A program made the translations under genes and the position numbers. A model generated the notes under the pieces. It was given only the letters and a program-made list of their open reading frames with translations. It made no database searches and was not told the origin of the DNA. A stretch of 64,000 nucleotides of DNA from Bacteroidales bacterium (lineage in GTDB: Bacteria > Bacteroidota > Bacteroidia > Bacteroidales > UBA932), in NCBI GenBank assembly GCA_017412645.1, contig JAFPWX010000017.1, positions 102,284 through 166,283 on the forward strand. The letters are read 5' to 3'. Positions 50,345 through 58,514 of this stretch are shown here, in pieces; positions within the stretch are counted from its first letter, which is position 1, and each line of letters starts with the position of its first letter.

Positions 50345-53257
50345 ATGAAGAGCATTTCCCATAAGATAATCCTGTTTGTACTGGCGCTTTCCACAGCCGT
50401 TCCGGCTTCTGCGCAGATCACCGCATCTGGCACCGAACCGGCAAAAGTGCAGTGGCAGACCTTCAACAGCGCCCACTACCAGCTCATCTTTCCCGAAGGG
50501 CTGGATTCCCTGGCACGTCTGTACGCTGCGTCGCTGGAGCGGTACCGCATACCGAATAGCGTTTCCTCGGGATTCAAGGCCAACGAGTTCTACAAAACCC
50601 CCATGCCGGCGGTGCTTCACAGCTTCACCGGCTATTCCAACGGATCGGTATCCTGGGCGCCGCGAAACATGTCGCTCTACACCAACCCCGAGAGCTACAG
50701 CCCCGATCCGCAGAACTGGATAGACCAGCTCGCGGTGCATGAAGGGCGTCACGTGACCCAGATGCAGTTCGGCGCCTCCGCCCGCAAGTTCGAAATCTTC
50801 AACATACTCAGCGGAGAACTCTTCGCCGGGGCAATGGCGGGAGTCTATTCCGGTCCCGCTTTCCTCGAGGGCGATGCAGTCGCAGCCGAAACGGCCCTTA
50901 CCGACGCCGGCCGCGGCCGTACGGCCGACTTTCTGCAATACTACCGCGTCTGCTTTGCCGACAGCCTCTGGAGGGACTACTGGAAATGGGTCTACGGTTC
51001 GCAGCGCTGGTACACTCCCGACTACTACCGCGCCGGCTACGTGCTCCACGCCGGAATGCGCAATACTTTCGACAAGCCCGACTTCACCAAGTATTACTAT
51101 CAAAGGATAGTCCGCAAGCCCCTCTTCCCGATAATGAATCTCCAGAAAAGCGTAAAAGAGGTCTCCGGCCTCAAGTTCAAGGACGCGTTCAGGCGCATAG
51201 AGGAAGACTTCGCGGCCGACTTCGCAGCCAACGATTCGCTCCGCCTTGAGCTTTACGGAGAGTTCCAGCAGGGGACCGACATCACAAAGGCGACAAAATA
51301 TTTCCGGGCATATCGCGGCCTGGCTGTTTTGGGCGACTCCCTTTACGCCATCCGCTCGGGCCTCGATCTGGTGCCTGAACTGGTGCGCCTCGACGGCGGT
51401 CGGGTAAGGCATCTTCATTACATGGCCTCCCAGACCTCGCGCCTCACGGCCAGCGAAAAGACGGGATCCCTCTATTGGACCGAGCATACCGAAGACATCC
51501 GCTGGGAGAAAAAGTCTTCGTCGCGTCTCTACTGTTACGACCCCCGTCATGGCAAACCGGCTGCTCTTTCCGGCCACGACGACCGCTGGTACAATCCTGC
51601 CGCTTCGCCGGTCGACAGCCTCGTAGCCGTGGTCTCCAACCGCCTCGACGGCCGAACCGAGCTGCTGCTGGTGAGCGGCCGCTCCGGCGAAATCCGGCAG
51701 ACGATTCCGGCTCCCGACTCGCTGCAGCTGGTAGAGCCGGCTTGGATCGAAGACAGACTCTACACCTCCGCCATCGGCCTGAAGGGCTTCGGAATCTATG
51801 CGGTCGACGGCTGGAAGGAGCTGCTGCCTCAGCGGATAGTCAAGATAAACCGCCTCTTCGGTCGCGAAGGCCGCCTCTGGTTCACTTCCGACCGCGACGG
51901 GACCGCAGAACTCTATTCTCTCGGCACCGAAGGCTCGCTCCGTCAGGAGACCTCCCTCCGCTTTGGCGGAAATGACTGGTGTTTTGCGGGCGACAGCCTC
52001 CTTTTCGCCGCCCTTTCCGTGAACGACAGGGGTGTGAAGTCGCTGCCGGCCTCGGCCCTGCTGGGAAGGCCGGTATCGTCCGAACCCCTGCCGCGCCCGA
52101 TTCCGAAAAAGCTCTCCTTCCAGGAAGACACTCTCGCGGCGAAGCTCGTGTTGGGCCCGAAAGATTCGCTTCGGCTGGACTTTTCCGAAACGAAGCCCTA
52201 CAGCAAGCCGGCACACCTTTTCAAGTTCCACTCCTGGCTGCCAGTCTATGTCGACGAAGACGTGGTGTCGTCGATGAGTTTCGAAGATATCTATACCGAC
52301 GCCACGCTGGGTGCTACCATATTCTTCCAGAACGACCTCGAGACTTCCTACGGCCAGATCGGGGTGCAGGCGCTGGGTGGCACAATGCCAGCCTTGCATA
52401 TGCAATGGGTTTATGCCGGTTGGCTGCCGAAGATTGAGTTGAGGGCTACGGTTGGCGGAAGGAAGTCGCTGTTCCAGGATATTGATATTGAGACTACGGA
52501 TTCAACCATCTCATTTACCGGAGTGTTGGATACTCTAGCGGCTCCGTGCATCTCTGGAATGGCAAGGATATATGTTCCGTTGAATCTCTCCAAAGGCGCA
52601 TGGACCAGCGGCTTCATCCCCAGCTTCACTATTTCAGCCTCGAATGATATCGTGACAGCGGTGGATTATTCCGGAACTCGTCTCTTTAAAACCACTTCGA
52701 GTCCTCTCGCCCTTCAGCTGGCGCTCAGGGGGTATACCATGCTGCCCACTCCTCCTTCCGGCATCTTCCCGAAACTGGGGATAGGCGCGGAAGTAGGATA
52801 TATTGATTATCCTTTGCGCAGGGTTTGGCAGCCGGGGAAGTATTATGCTTCTGTATATGGATATCTCCCGGGTCTTGCTAGAACTCATGGACTTCGCCTG
52901 TCGGGCGTGGCGTCGCAGGAGTTCGGGAGCAAGTGGCAGGAGAGCACGACAATGTCCGCCTCTGCGGAATATGCCCTGCCTTTCGCTCCCGTGGACTGGA
53001 GTTTCATGTGCCCTGTGACTTATGTGCGTAATTTCGAACTGCACCTTTATGGGTCCTGGGAATATATGGGAACGACCAATATGCTTAATGGCAGGACAGA
53101 TGGCGTGAACGATGCCTATGTCGGAGCTGGTATATGCGCGCATCTGGCTAATTTCGCCTGGAGTCCTTATGGTATACGTATAGGACTTAAATACCTGTAT
53201 AATCCTATTCACCCGGAATTGTCTGGCTTAGACGGAATATTCTCAATTGACTTATAA
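50345..53257 (+). CDS. Outer-membrane protein with zincin-like motif, beta-propeller-like middle and barrel
   Basis: 970 residues from the ATG at 50345, which starts a signal peptide ending near ASAQ (about 24). Residues about 35-300 resemble peptidase-MA-like gluzincins: HEGRH at 132-136 (HExxH) and FLEGDAVAAET at 174-183, which supplies candidate third ligands Glu175 and Glu182. Residues about 340-640 contain repeated WD/TolB-like strand blocks (SLYWTEHTEDIRWEKKSSSR, RLWFTSDRDGTAELYSLGTE). The last third is barrel-like. From about 52380 codon use shifts from C-ending to A/T-ending codons, hinting at a mosaic 3' part. Protease activity is inferred only. Confidence 0.75.
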   Translation: MKSISHKIILFVLALSTAVPASAQITASGTEPAKVQWQTFNSAHYQLIFPEGLDSLARLYAASLERYRIPNSVSSGFKANEFYKTPMPAVLHSFTGYSNGSVSWAPRNMSLYTNPESYSPDPQNWIDQLAVHEGRHVTQMQFGASARKFEIFNILSGELFAGAMAGVYSGPAFLEGDAVAAETALTDAGRGRTADFLQYYRVCFADSLWRDYWKWVYGSQRWYTPDYYRAGYVLHAGMRNTFDKPDFTKYYYQRIVRKPLFPIMNLQKSVKEVSGLKFKDAFRRIEEDFAADFAANDSLRLELYGEFQQGTDITKATKYFRAYRGLAVLGDSLYAIRSGLDLVPELVRLDGGRVRHLHYMASQTSRLTASEKTGSLYWTEHTEDIRWEKKSSSRLYCYDPRHGKPAALSGHDDRWYNPAASPVDSLVAVVSNRLDGRTELLLVSGRSGEIRQTIPAPDSLQLVEPAWIEDRLYTSAIGLKGFGIYAVDGWKELLPQRIVKINRLFGREGRLWFTSDRDGTAELYSLGTEGSLRQETSLRFGGNDWCFAGDSLLFAALSVNDRGVKSLPASALLGRPVSSEPLPRPIPKKLSFQEDTLAAKLVLGPKDSLRLDFSETKPYSKPAHLFKFHSWLPVYVDEDVVSSMSFEDIYTDATLGATIFFQNDLETSYGQIGVQALGGTMPALHMQWVYAGWLPKIELRATVGGRKSLFQDIDIETTDSTISFTGVLDTLAAPCISGMARIYVPLNLSKGAWTSGFIPSFTISASNDIVTAVDYSGTRLFKTTSSPLALQLALRGYTMLPTPPSGIFPKLGIGAEVGYIDYPLRRVWQPGKYYASVYGYLPGLARTHGLRLSGVASQEFGSKWQESTTMSASAEYALPFAPVDWSFMCPVTYVRNFELHLYGSWEYMGTTNMLNGRTDGVNDAYVGAGICAHLANFAWSPYGIRIGLKYLYNPIHPELSGLDGIFSIDL

Positions 53258-53326
53258 GTTCTTCCGTTTGAAAAAGAAATTAAAAAAGAATTGTCTGTTT
53301 CTTAAAGGAATAAATATTTGATTCAC

Positions 53327-53363
53327 GATTATTGCCGGTATGTTAAAAATACTGGCAATAATC
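53327..53363. repeat. Inverted repeat covering the start codon of the EEP gene
   Basis: GATTATTGCCGGTAT (53327-53341) and ATACTGGCAATAATC (53349-53363) pair over 15 positions with one mismatch around a 7 nt loop. The ATG of the downstream gene (53340-53342) is at the loop edge of the left arm. In RNA this would hide the start codon. No T-run follows, so it is not a typical terminator. Confidence 0.7.
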
Positions 53364-54248
53364 ATTTATTTCTGGAACGTCGAGAACTTCTTTGCTCCGG
53401 GAGAGTTCCCCGGACACTCGTGGAGCAAGACCAGATTCTACACCAAGTGCAATGCCGTGGCCAAGACGCTCTTGCTTTCGGCCGACGAACTCGGCAGTCT
53501 GCCGGACATTGTCGGCTTTGCCGAAGTGGGCGACGCATCGGTGCTGAAGGCTCTGCTCGGTGCTACCCCTCTCCACAAACTCGATTATTCCTTCGTTCAC
53601 TACGATTCTCCCGACAGGCGCGGCATCGATTGCGCTCTGCTCTACCGTCGCAGCCGGTTCAGGCTGTTAAACTCAAAACCCTGCCATCTGTATGACAGCA
53701 TCGGAGCTGTTATGCGCACGCGGGATATCCTTCTGGCGGTGCTGGAAACAAAAGGAGGAGCCCGCCTCGACAGCGTTAGCGGGGCGGGCTTCGACGAACG
53801 CTCCGGCGGGCGCCCCGACACGCTGGCCGTGCTGGTGAACCACCATCCTTCGAAGGTGGGCTCCGCGAGTGACGAACGCCGCAACATCGCCATGTCGCGC
53901 CTGCACTTCCTCGCCGATTCCCTGCAGGCAGCCGGCATCTCCCGGATAATAGCCGTAGGAGACTTCAACGACGAGGTGGTTCCGGCCGCTGGAGTGGCGA
54001 TAGGCGGCCGGGAAGGGACAATCAAATTCCAGGGCAAATGGGAAAAGATCGACGGCTGCCCACTCCTCGAAGGCCTGCGGGCCGAAGAAAGAATCTTCGC
54101 CCCGCGCTGTCTCCTCGAAAGAGACAGTTACGGCGGGGAAAAACCCCGCCGTACCTTCTCCGGCCCCCGCTACCTAGGCGGGATCAGCGATCATCTGCCG
54201 GTTATTTACTTGATTTCCCTCGCTCCGTCGGAGACCACCACGTCGTAG
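53340..54248 (+). CDS. EEP (endonuclease/exonuclease/phosphatase) family protein
   Basis: 302 residues. Catalytic motifs of the family are in order: YFWNVENFF near the start, PDIVGFAEVGD (metal Glu), GIDCALLYRR, VLVNHHPSK, IIAVGDFNDEVVP and ISDHLPVIYL. No clear signal peptide is present, although the first residues are hydrophobic and no other start exists before an in-frame stop at 53319-53321. The start codon lies in a long hairpin. The last 43 bp overlap the converging galK end. Substrate (nucleic acid or other phosphoester) is unknown. Confidence 0.88.
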   Translation: MLKILAIIIYFWNVENFFAPGEFPGHSWSKTRFYTKCNAVAKTLLLSADELGSLPDIVGFAEVGDASVLKALLGATPLHKLDYSFVHYDSPDRRGIDCALLYRRSRFRLLNSKPCHLYDSIGAVMRTRDILLAVLETKGGARLDSVSGAGFDERSGGRPDTLAVLVNHHPSKVGSASDERRNIAMSRLHFLADSLQAAGISRIIAVGDFNDEVVPAAGVAIGGREGTIKFQGKWEKIDGCPLLEGLRAEERIFAPRCLLERDSYGGEKPRRTFSGPRYLGGISDHLPVIYLISLAPSETTTS

Positions 54249-55357
54249 ATCTTGGGTTCGTGACCGAACTTGGCTGCGAACTGCTTTTTGGCCTCAGCGA
54301 TGAAGGCGTCGTAGAGTTCGTCCTTCACCAGGTTGATGGTGCAGCCGCCGAAGCCGCCGCCCATTACGCGCGAGCCGGTGACGTCCATCTTGCGGGCAAG
54401 CTTATTCAGGAAGTCGAGCTCTTCGCAGGAAACCTCATACAGCCTTGAAAGCCCGAAGTGGGTCTGGTACATCATTTCGCCCACGGTCTCGTAGTCGTCG
54501 CGCTCAAGAGCGTCACACACATCGAGCACGCGCTGTACTTCGCCGATAACATATTCGGCGCGGAGGAAATCCTCCTCGGGAATCTGCTCACGCACCTCGT
54601 CGAGCCACACGCGCTTGGCATCCGAAAGGAACTCCACTTCAGGGTGGTTCTTGCGTATTGCGGCGGCGGCGTTCTCGCAGGAAGCGCGGCGCTTGTTGTA
54701 AGCGCTGGAAGCCAGCTCATGCTTCACGCAGGAGTCGATAAGAACCAGCTTGTATCCCTTGGGATTGAACGGGAAGTATTTGTATTCCAGAGTTTTGCAG
54801 TTGAGGCGAATGAGGCTGCCCTCCTTGCCGAAGCAGGAGGCGAACTGGTCCATTATGCCGCACTTTACACCGCAGTAGTTGTGCTCGGTACTCTGTCCGA
54901 TCTTGGCCAGCTCGAACTTGTCGATACCGTTCTGGAAGAGTTCGTTGAGAGCGAAAGCGAAGCAGCTCTCCAGGGCGGCTGAAGAAGAAAGGCCGGCACC
55001 CAGCGGAACATCTCCGGCAAATACGGCGTCGAAGCCCTTCACGGTGCCGCCGCGTTTGATGGTTTCGCGGCATACGCCGAACACGTAACGGGCCCACTGC
55101 TTTTCGGGCTTATCTTCCTCGCCCAGGCCGAAGAAAGCCTCTTCATTGTAGTCCAGGCTGTACACGCGTACGGTGTTCTTGCCGTTGGGCTTGATTTCCG
55201 CGATTATACCTTTGTCGATAGCTCCGGGGAACACATAACCGCCATTGTAGTCGGTGTGCTCGCCGATAAGGTTGATACGACCTGCGGATGCGAAGATTCT
55301 GCCGCCCTCTCCGTAGAGTTCGACAAACTTGGAATGGATTTTCTGTTGCATTGACAT
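54206..55357 (-). CDS. galK: Galactokinase
   Basis: 383 residues. GHMP motifs: GRINLIGEHTDYNGGYVFPG (galactose signature), VPLGAGLSSSAALESCFAFA (ATP-binding motif 2) and SRVMGGGFGGCTINLVK (motif 3). It phosphorylates galactose in the Leloir pathway together with galM at 48 kb; galT and galE are not in the window. It is the last gene of the long minus-strand series that begins with dapB, 11 bp after hydE. Confidence 0.96.
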   Translation of the reverse strand: MSMQQKIHSKFVELYGEGGRIFASAGRINLIGEHTDYNGGYVFPGAIDKGIIAEIKPNGKNTVRVYSLDYNEEAFFGLGEEDKPEKQWARYVFGVCRETIKRGGTVKGFDAVFAGDVPLGAGLSSSAALESCFAFALNELFQNGIDKFELAKIGQSTEHNYCGVKCGIMDQFASCFGKEGSLIRLNCKTLEYKYFPFNPKGYKLVLIDSCVKHELASSAYNKRRASCENAAAAIRKNHPEVEFLSDAKRVWLDEVREQIPEEDFLRAEYVIGEVQRVLDVCDALERDDYETVGEMMYQTHFGLSRLYEVSCEELDFLNKLARKMDVTGSRVMGGGFGGCTINLVKDELYDAFIAEAKKQFAAKFGHEPKIYDVVVSDGAREIK

Positions 55358-55368
55358 AGTATGTAGTG

Positions 55369-56493
55369 TTATTGTTTTGCGTTATCCTTCAAAGATAGCG
55401 ATTTTTTCGGGGAAAAATCTCCCAACTGCCCATAGCCGATAACGATCTTGCCCTTGCTGAGGCTTTCTCCCATCGAGCAGAAGGGGAACACGCAATCGCG
55501 GCAGATATGGTTTTCGCCTTTTCCGGCAGAAGGGCAGTCCTTTATCAGGGTTTTCCGGTCGTAAAGATTATACTTCACCATTTCTTCCGCGGGGGTGACG
55601 TTGGGCATAAACACGTTCGCTCCTGCGAGTATGCCCATCTCGCGTCCGCGAGGATCCAGCACTTCCAGCGCCGTGGCCGCCGCGATATTGATATCCGGCA
55701 TCAGCAGGCGAAGCAGGGCAATCATCTTCAGCCCCAGGGTAAAACGCTCCGCATCAGGCGGATACGAGACCCCGGACAGGGTGAGCGGAGTGCCGGGATG
55801 CGGATTATAGGGCCCCATCCCTATCATTGGCGCACCGAAACTCTTATAGAACAGGAGGTCGTCTGCGAGGTCCGCACTCGTCTGGAACGGCATTCCTATC
55901 ATCGCTCCGGTTCCGGCCCGATAGCCTATGGCCTTGAGGTCCTGCAGGCACTCCAGACGCGTGTCGAAAGAGTGTTGCGAATCGTCCGGATGGATCTTCC
56001 GGTAGAGATCCGGATTGCTGGATTCTATCCTCAATAGATAGCGGTGGGCACCGGCCTCAAACCATTCTTCGTATACCTCCCTGGACTGTTCGCCAAGCGA
56101 GAGCGTGATGCCGAGGGGAGGATCCCCCCCGGTATCGATGGCTTTGATGGCGCGCACCAGACGGGTGATTTTGCGGATGAATGCCGGATCTTTCCGTTCT
56201 CCGCCCTGAATGACCACGGAGCCGTAGCGTCTCTTCGCGGCGATGGTGGCGGCCTCAAGCACCTGCTCGTCGCTGAGTTCATAACGCGGACAGTCCATGT
56301 CGCGGCGGATGCCGCAGTAAAGACAATCCTTCGCGCAGATATTGGAGATTTCAATGAGACCGCGGAGATAGACGGTTGCGCCCACGGAAGCGACCTTCAC
56401 CCGATACGCCTCCTGAAGCAATTCCTTAGTGAACGCCGGATCTTTAGATTCCAGCACCGCAATGAGTCCTTCCCGGCTGAGATTAACCTCCAT
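55369..56493 (-). CDS. hydE: [FeFe]-hydrogenase maturation radical SAM protein HydE
   Basis: 374 residues. Radical-SAM cluster CX3CX2C at Cys53, Cys57 and Cys60 (ICAKDCLYCGIR). SAM-binding and barrel motifs follow (VVIQGGER, YLLRIESSNPDLYRKIHP, GTGAMIGMPFQT, IGMGPYNPHPGTPL). A second cysteine group near the C-terminus (CPSAGKGENHICRDCVFPFC) fits the accessory cluster of HydE. HydE helps build the dithiomethylamine-bearing H-cluster with HydF and HydG, neither of which is here. Its presence implies hydrogen metabolism in the organism. Confidence 0.9.
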   Translation of the reverse strand: MEVNLSREGLIAVLESKDPAFTKELLQEAYRVKVASVGATVYLRGLIEISNICAKDCLYCGIRRDMDCPRYELSDEQVLEAATIAAKRRYGSVVIQGGERKDPAFIRKITRLVRAIKAIDTGGDPPLGITLSLGEQSREVYEEWFEAGAHRYLLRIESSNPDLYRKIHPDDSQHSFDTRLECLQDLKAIGYRAGTGAMIGMPFQTSADLADDLLFYKSFGAPMIGMGPYNPHPGTPLTLSGVSYPPDAERFTLGLKMIALLRLLMPDINIAAATALEVLDPRGREMGILAGANVFMPNVTPAEEMVKYNLYDRKTLIKDCPSAGKGENHICRDCVFPFCSMGESLSKGKIVIGYGQLGDFSPKKSLSLKDNAKQ

Positions 56494-56506
56494 TCTCGTG
56501 TTAGAT

Positions 56507-57124
56507 TTAGCGTATATGCCCCGCCAGCCAGGCGGCGTTCACTCGAACCAGACCGTGTACGGCGAGTTCCGGATTCCGGCCGACAATGCCGGCGGCGTCT
56601 TCATAAACGCTGAAGCCGGTGCCCACGACCTGCATCTCTCCGCTCTCGGGGTAGGTGAGCAGAATGCGGCGGTCGGCCCCTTCGAGCCGGAAGAACTTGA
56701 AGTCGGCGTCGGTCTTGCCCATCTCCTGGGCAGTCACGTACTTGCAGATCTCCATGGCCACATCGTCCAGTCCGGCTTCGGCAATCTTTATCTTCTCCAT
56801 CATCTCCCCGGGGGTGTCCACGATTCGGGCCGAGTAGTCCTGCAGCCCCTCTTCGGAGGCGATGGTCTCAGCCATCCGAGCCTCCACTTCCGGCACGCCG
56901 TCGGTAAGCCAGAGCAGCAGCTTCTGCGCGGGATCATGGTAGAGCAACGGATACTTTATAAGGTTGTCCGCACCGCAGCGGGGGCAGGTCCAAAGGAAGA
57001 GTTTGCCTTCCAACAACTCGGCCCGGAGTTCCGGATTCTCCTGTGCGTTGATTATGTTCCAGGCGGGAATCTCTTCCTCCGCCCCGCACCGCCTGCAGCG
57101 TGCTATTACAGTTCTGTCTGCCAT
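56507..57124 (-). CDS. CpXC domain protein
   Basis: 205 residues from the ATG at 57122-57124 (a TTG three codons upstream is less likely). The N-terminal region carries two CxxC pairs, CRRCGAE at about 10 and CPRCGAD at about 47, typical of the CpXC zinc-ribbon-like domain, followed by a KYPLLYHDPAQKLLLWL segment. The C-terminal part (about 90-205) is unassigned. Function is unknown. It lies between the esterase and hydE with short gaps (16 and 13 bp). Confidence 0.75.
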   Translation of the reverse strand: MADRTVIARCRRCGAEEEIPAWNIINAQENPELRAELLEGKLFLWTCPRCGADNLIKYPLLYHDPAQKLLLWLTDGVPEVEARMAETIASEEGLQDYSARIVDTPGEMMEKIKIAEAGLDDVAMEICKYVTAQEMGKTDADFKFFRLEGADRRILLTYPESGEMQVVGTGFSVYEDAAGIVGRNPELAVHGLVRVNAAWLAGHIR

Positions 57125-57140
57125 TAAACGCAAAGATTCT

Positions 57141-58505
57141 CTATTTTATTCTTTCATTAAAGAAAGTGGTGTATTTGCCCGTCCAGTCGCTCGGGATTGA
57201 ATGTCCCATCTGGGGGTAGTAATACATCTTCTTATCAGCGGTAGGCAAGTTGTTGAACGGAGCGGTGTTGGTGTGGGGCGGACATGTGCCGTCCTGAAGG
57301 CCGCTGCAGGCTATGACAGCAGCGTTGATGCGAGTTGCAAGGTTCTTGGTGTCGAAGTAGGACAGGAAACGGTACATCTCCTCGTCGCTCATCGACCCCT
57401 GATTCTCCCTGGCGGTGTTGCCGGGCCAGGAAACAATCTGGAAGTAGTCGGGGAAGTCCCCGAGGAAAGCCACGCACGGAGCGATGGCGGTGAACGGATA
57501 GTCGCTTAGCGCCGCGGCGGCATAGGAGTACGCTCCGCCCTGACTGGAACCCTCGGCAAAGAGGTTCTTCATGTCGCTGGTCGGACGGGTAGCCATAAAG
57601 TTGACCGCCTGCACGCAGTCCATAAACGCTCCGCGATAGAACCATCCGTCTTTCCCCTGACCGAACTGGAAAGCGAACCAGTCTCCGTAGGTATTGGTGA
57701 AATCCTTCTGGATGCCGTCGCCTCGCTTGTCCGCGCTGCGCGCGTTAATCATCTGGCCGCGGTTGGAGAGATAGAACTCGGCGTACTTGGGATTGGCGGA
57801 AGGGAAATACATCGCCCCCGGAGGATTGGAGTCGTAGCCGTAGAAGTGCATTATCACCGGATACTTACCGGAGCCCTGAGGCTCAAAATAGTATCCGCGT
57901 ACCGTGACCGGCTCTCCGGTGGGGCCGTCGGGCACGGACTTCATCTCCACGAGATAAGCCTTCTGGGCGGAGCTGCTCTTCGAAGGAATCTCGGTAAGTT
58001 CCACATTGGCGGGGTTGGTGATGTCAGGAAGCTGCGCCTTGACTCCGGCCCAGTAACTGTCGAAGTCTGGCTGCATGTCCGGAGGAGAAGAAATCTTGAA
58101 CGGGGAGATTCCAAATCCGCCGCTTTTCAGGACATACTCTTTGTCAACCTTCAGCGTTATAGTATAAAAGCCGGGCTCGAAGTCCTCGTTCGTCTTTATA
58201 TTGACCTTTTTTCTTGAATTCCCCGAAATCTCAATCGTGTTTTCCTTATCCTTCACCGCCTCTTTCTTATCGGTGGCGATCCAGATATGGACGTTGGCCT
58301 CAACCGCTTTTTTGTTCGGGTTCTCTATCATGAGAGTGAATTCCGGCTTGCTCTCAAATATCCAATTGTCGGTGGTAGCCGTCAGTTCGCATTTAAGCGG
58401 CTCAATCTCAACATCTTCATCTTCCTCCTGGTCGGCTTTATGGCAGGAGAGCGCGAGGGCTGCCACCATTGCGGCCGACGCGAGCATTAGAAAATACTTC
58501 TTCAT
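57141..58505 (-). CDS. Acetylxylan esterase-like (CE7-type) lipoprotein
   Basis: 454 residues with lipobox LALSC (Cys21) and an acidic spacer (DQEEDEDVEIE). An N-terminal beta-sandwich lies at about 38-135. An alpha/beta hydrolase follows with CE7 features: SNRGQMINAR (RGQ motif), the nucleophile elbow FAEGSSQGGAYSYAAAAL, and a late MGHSIPSDW carrying the probable catalytic His. The usual HE after the His reads HS here. CE7 enzymes remove acetyl groups from xylan, small sugars or cephalosporin C. It is surface- or periplasm-facing. It is 9 bp after murA. Confidence 0.85.
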   Translation of the reverse strand: MKKYFLMLASAAMVAALALSCHKADQEEDEDVEIEPLKCELTATTDNWIFESKPEFTLMIENPNKKAVEANVHIWIATDKKEAVKDKENTIEISGNSRKKVNIKTNEDFEPGFYTITLKVDKEYVLKSGGFGISPFKISSPPDMQPDFDSYWAGVKAQLPDITNPANVELTEIPSKSSSAQKAYLVEMKSVPDGPTGEPVTVRGYYFEPQGSGKYPVIMHFYGYDSNPPGAMYFPSANPKYAEFYLSNRGQMINARSADKRGDGIQKDFTNTYGDWFAFQFGQGKDGWFYRGAFMDCVQAVNFMATRPTSDMKNLFAEGSSQGGAYSYAAAALSDYPFTAIAPCVAFLGDFPDYFQIVSWPGNTARENQGSMSDEEMYRFLSYFDTKNLATRINAAVIACSGLQDGTCPPHTNTAPFNNLPTADKKMYYYPQMGHSIPSDWTGKYTTFFNERIK

Positions 58506-58514
58506 AACGAAAAA

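Noticed and set aside
50750-50760. TCACGTGA palindrome as a second parS
   Set aside because: Only the central 8 bp match; flanking arms differ from parS on both sides.
50318-52405. 695-codon minus-strand open frame opposite the large outer-membrane protein gene
   Set aside because: Arises from C-rich third codon positions on the plus strand; no signal, no motif, and the plus frame has clear homology. The same applies to long antisense frames at 17496-18995, 36216-37892, 38424-40085, 43499-44974, 1153-2547, 4272-5645 and 8088-9155.
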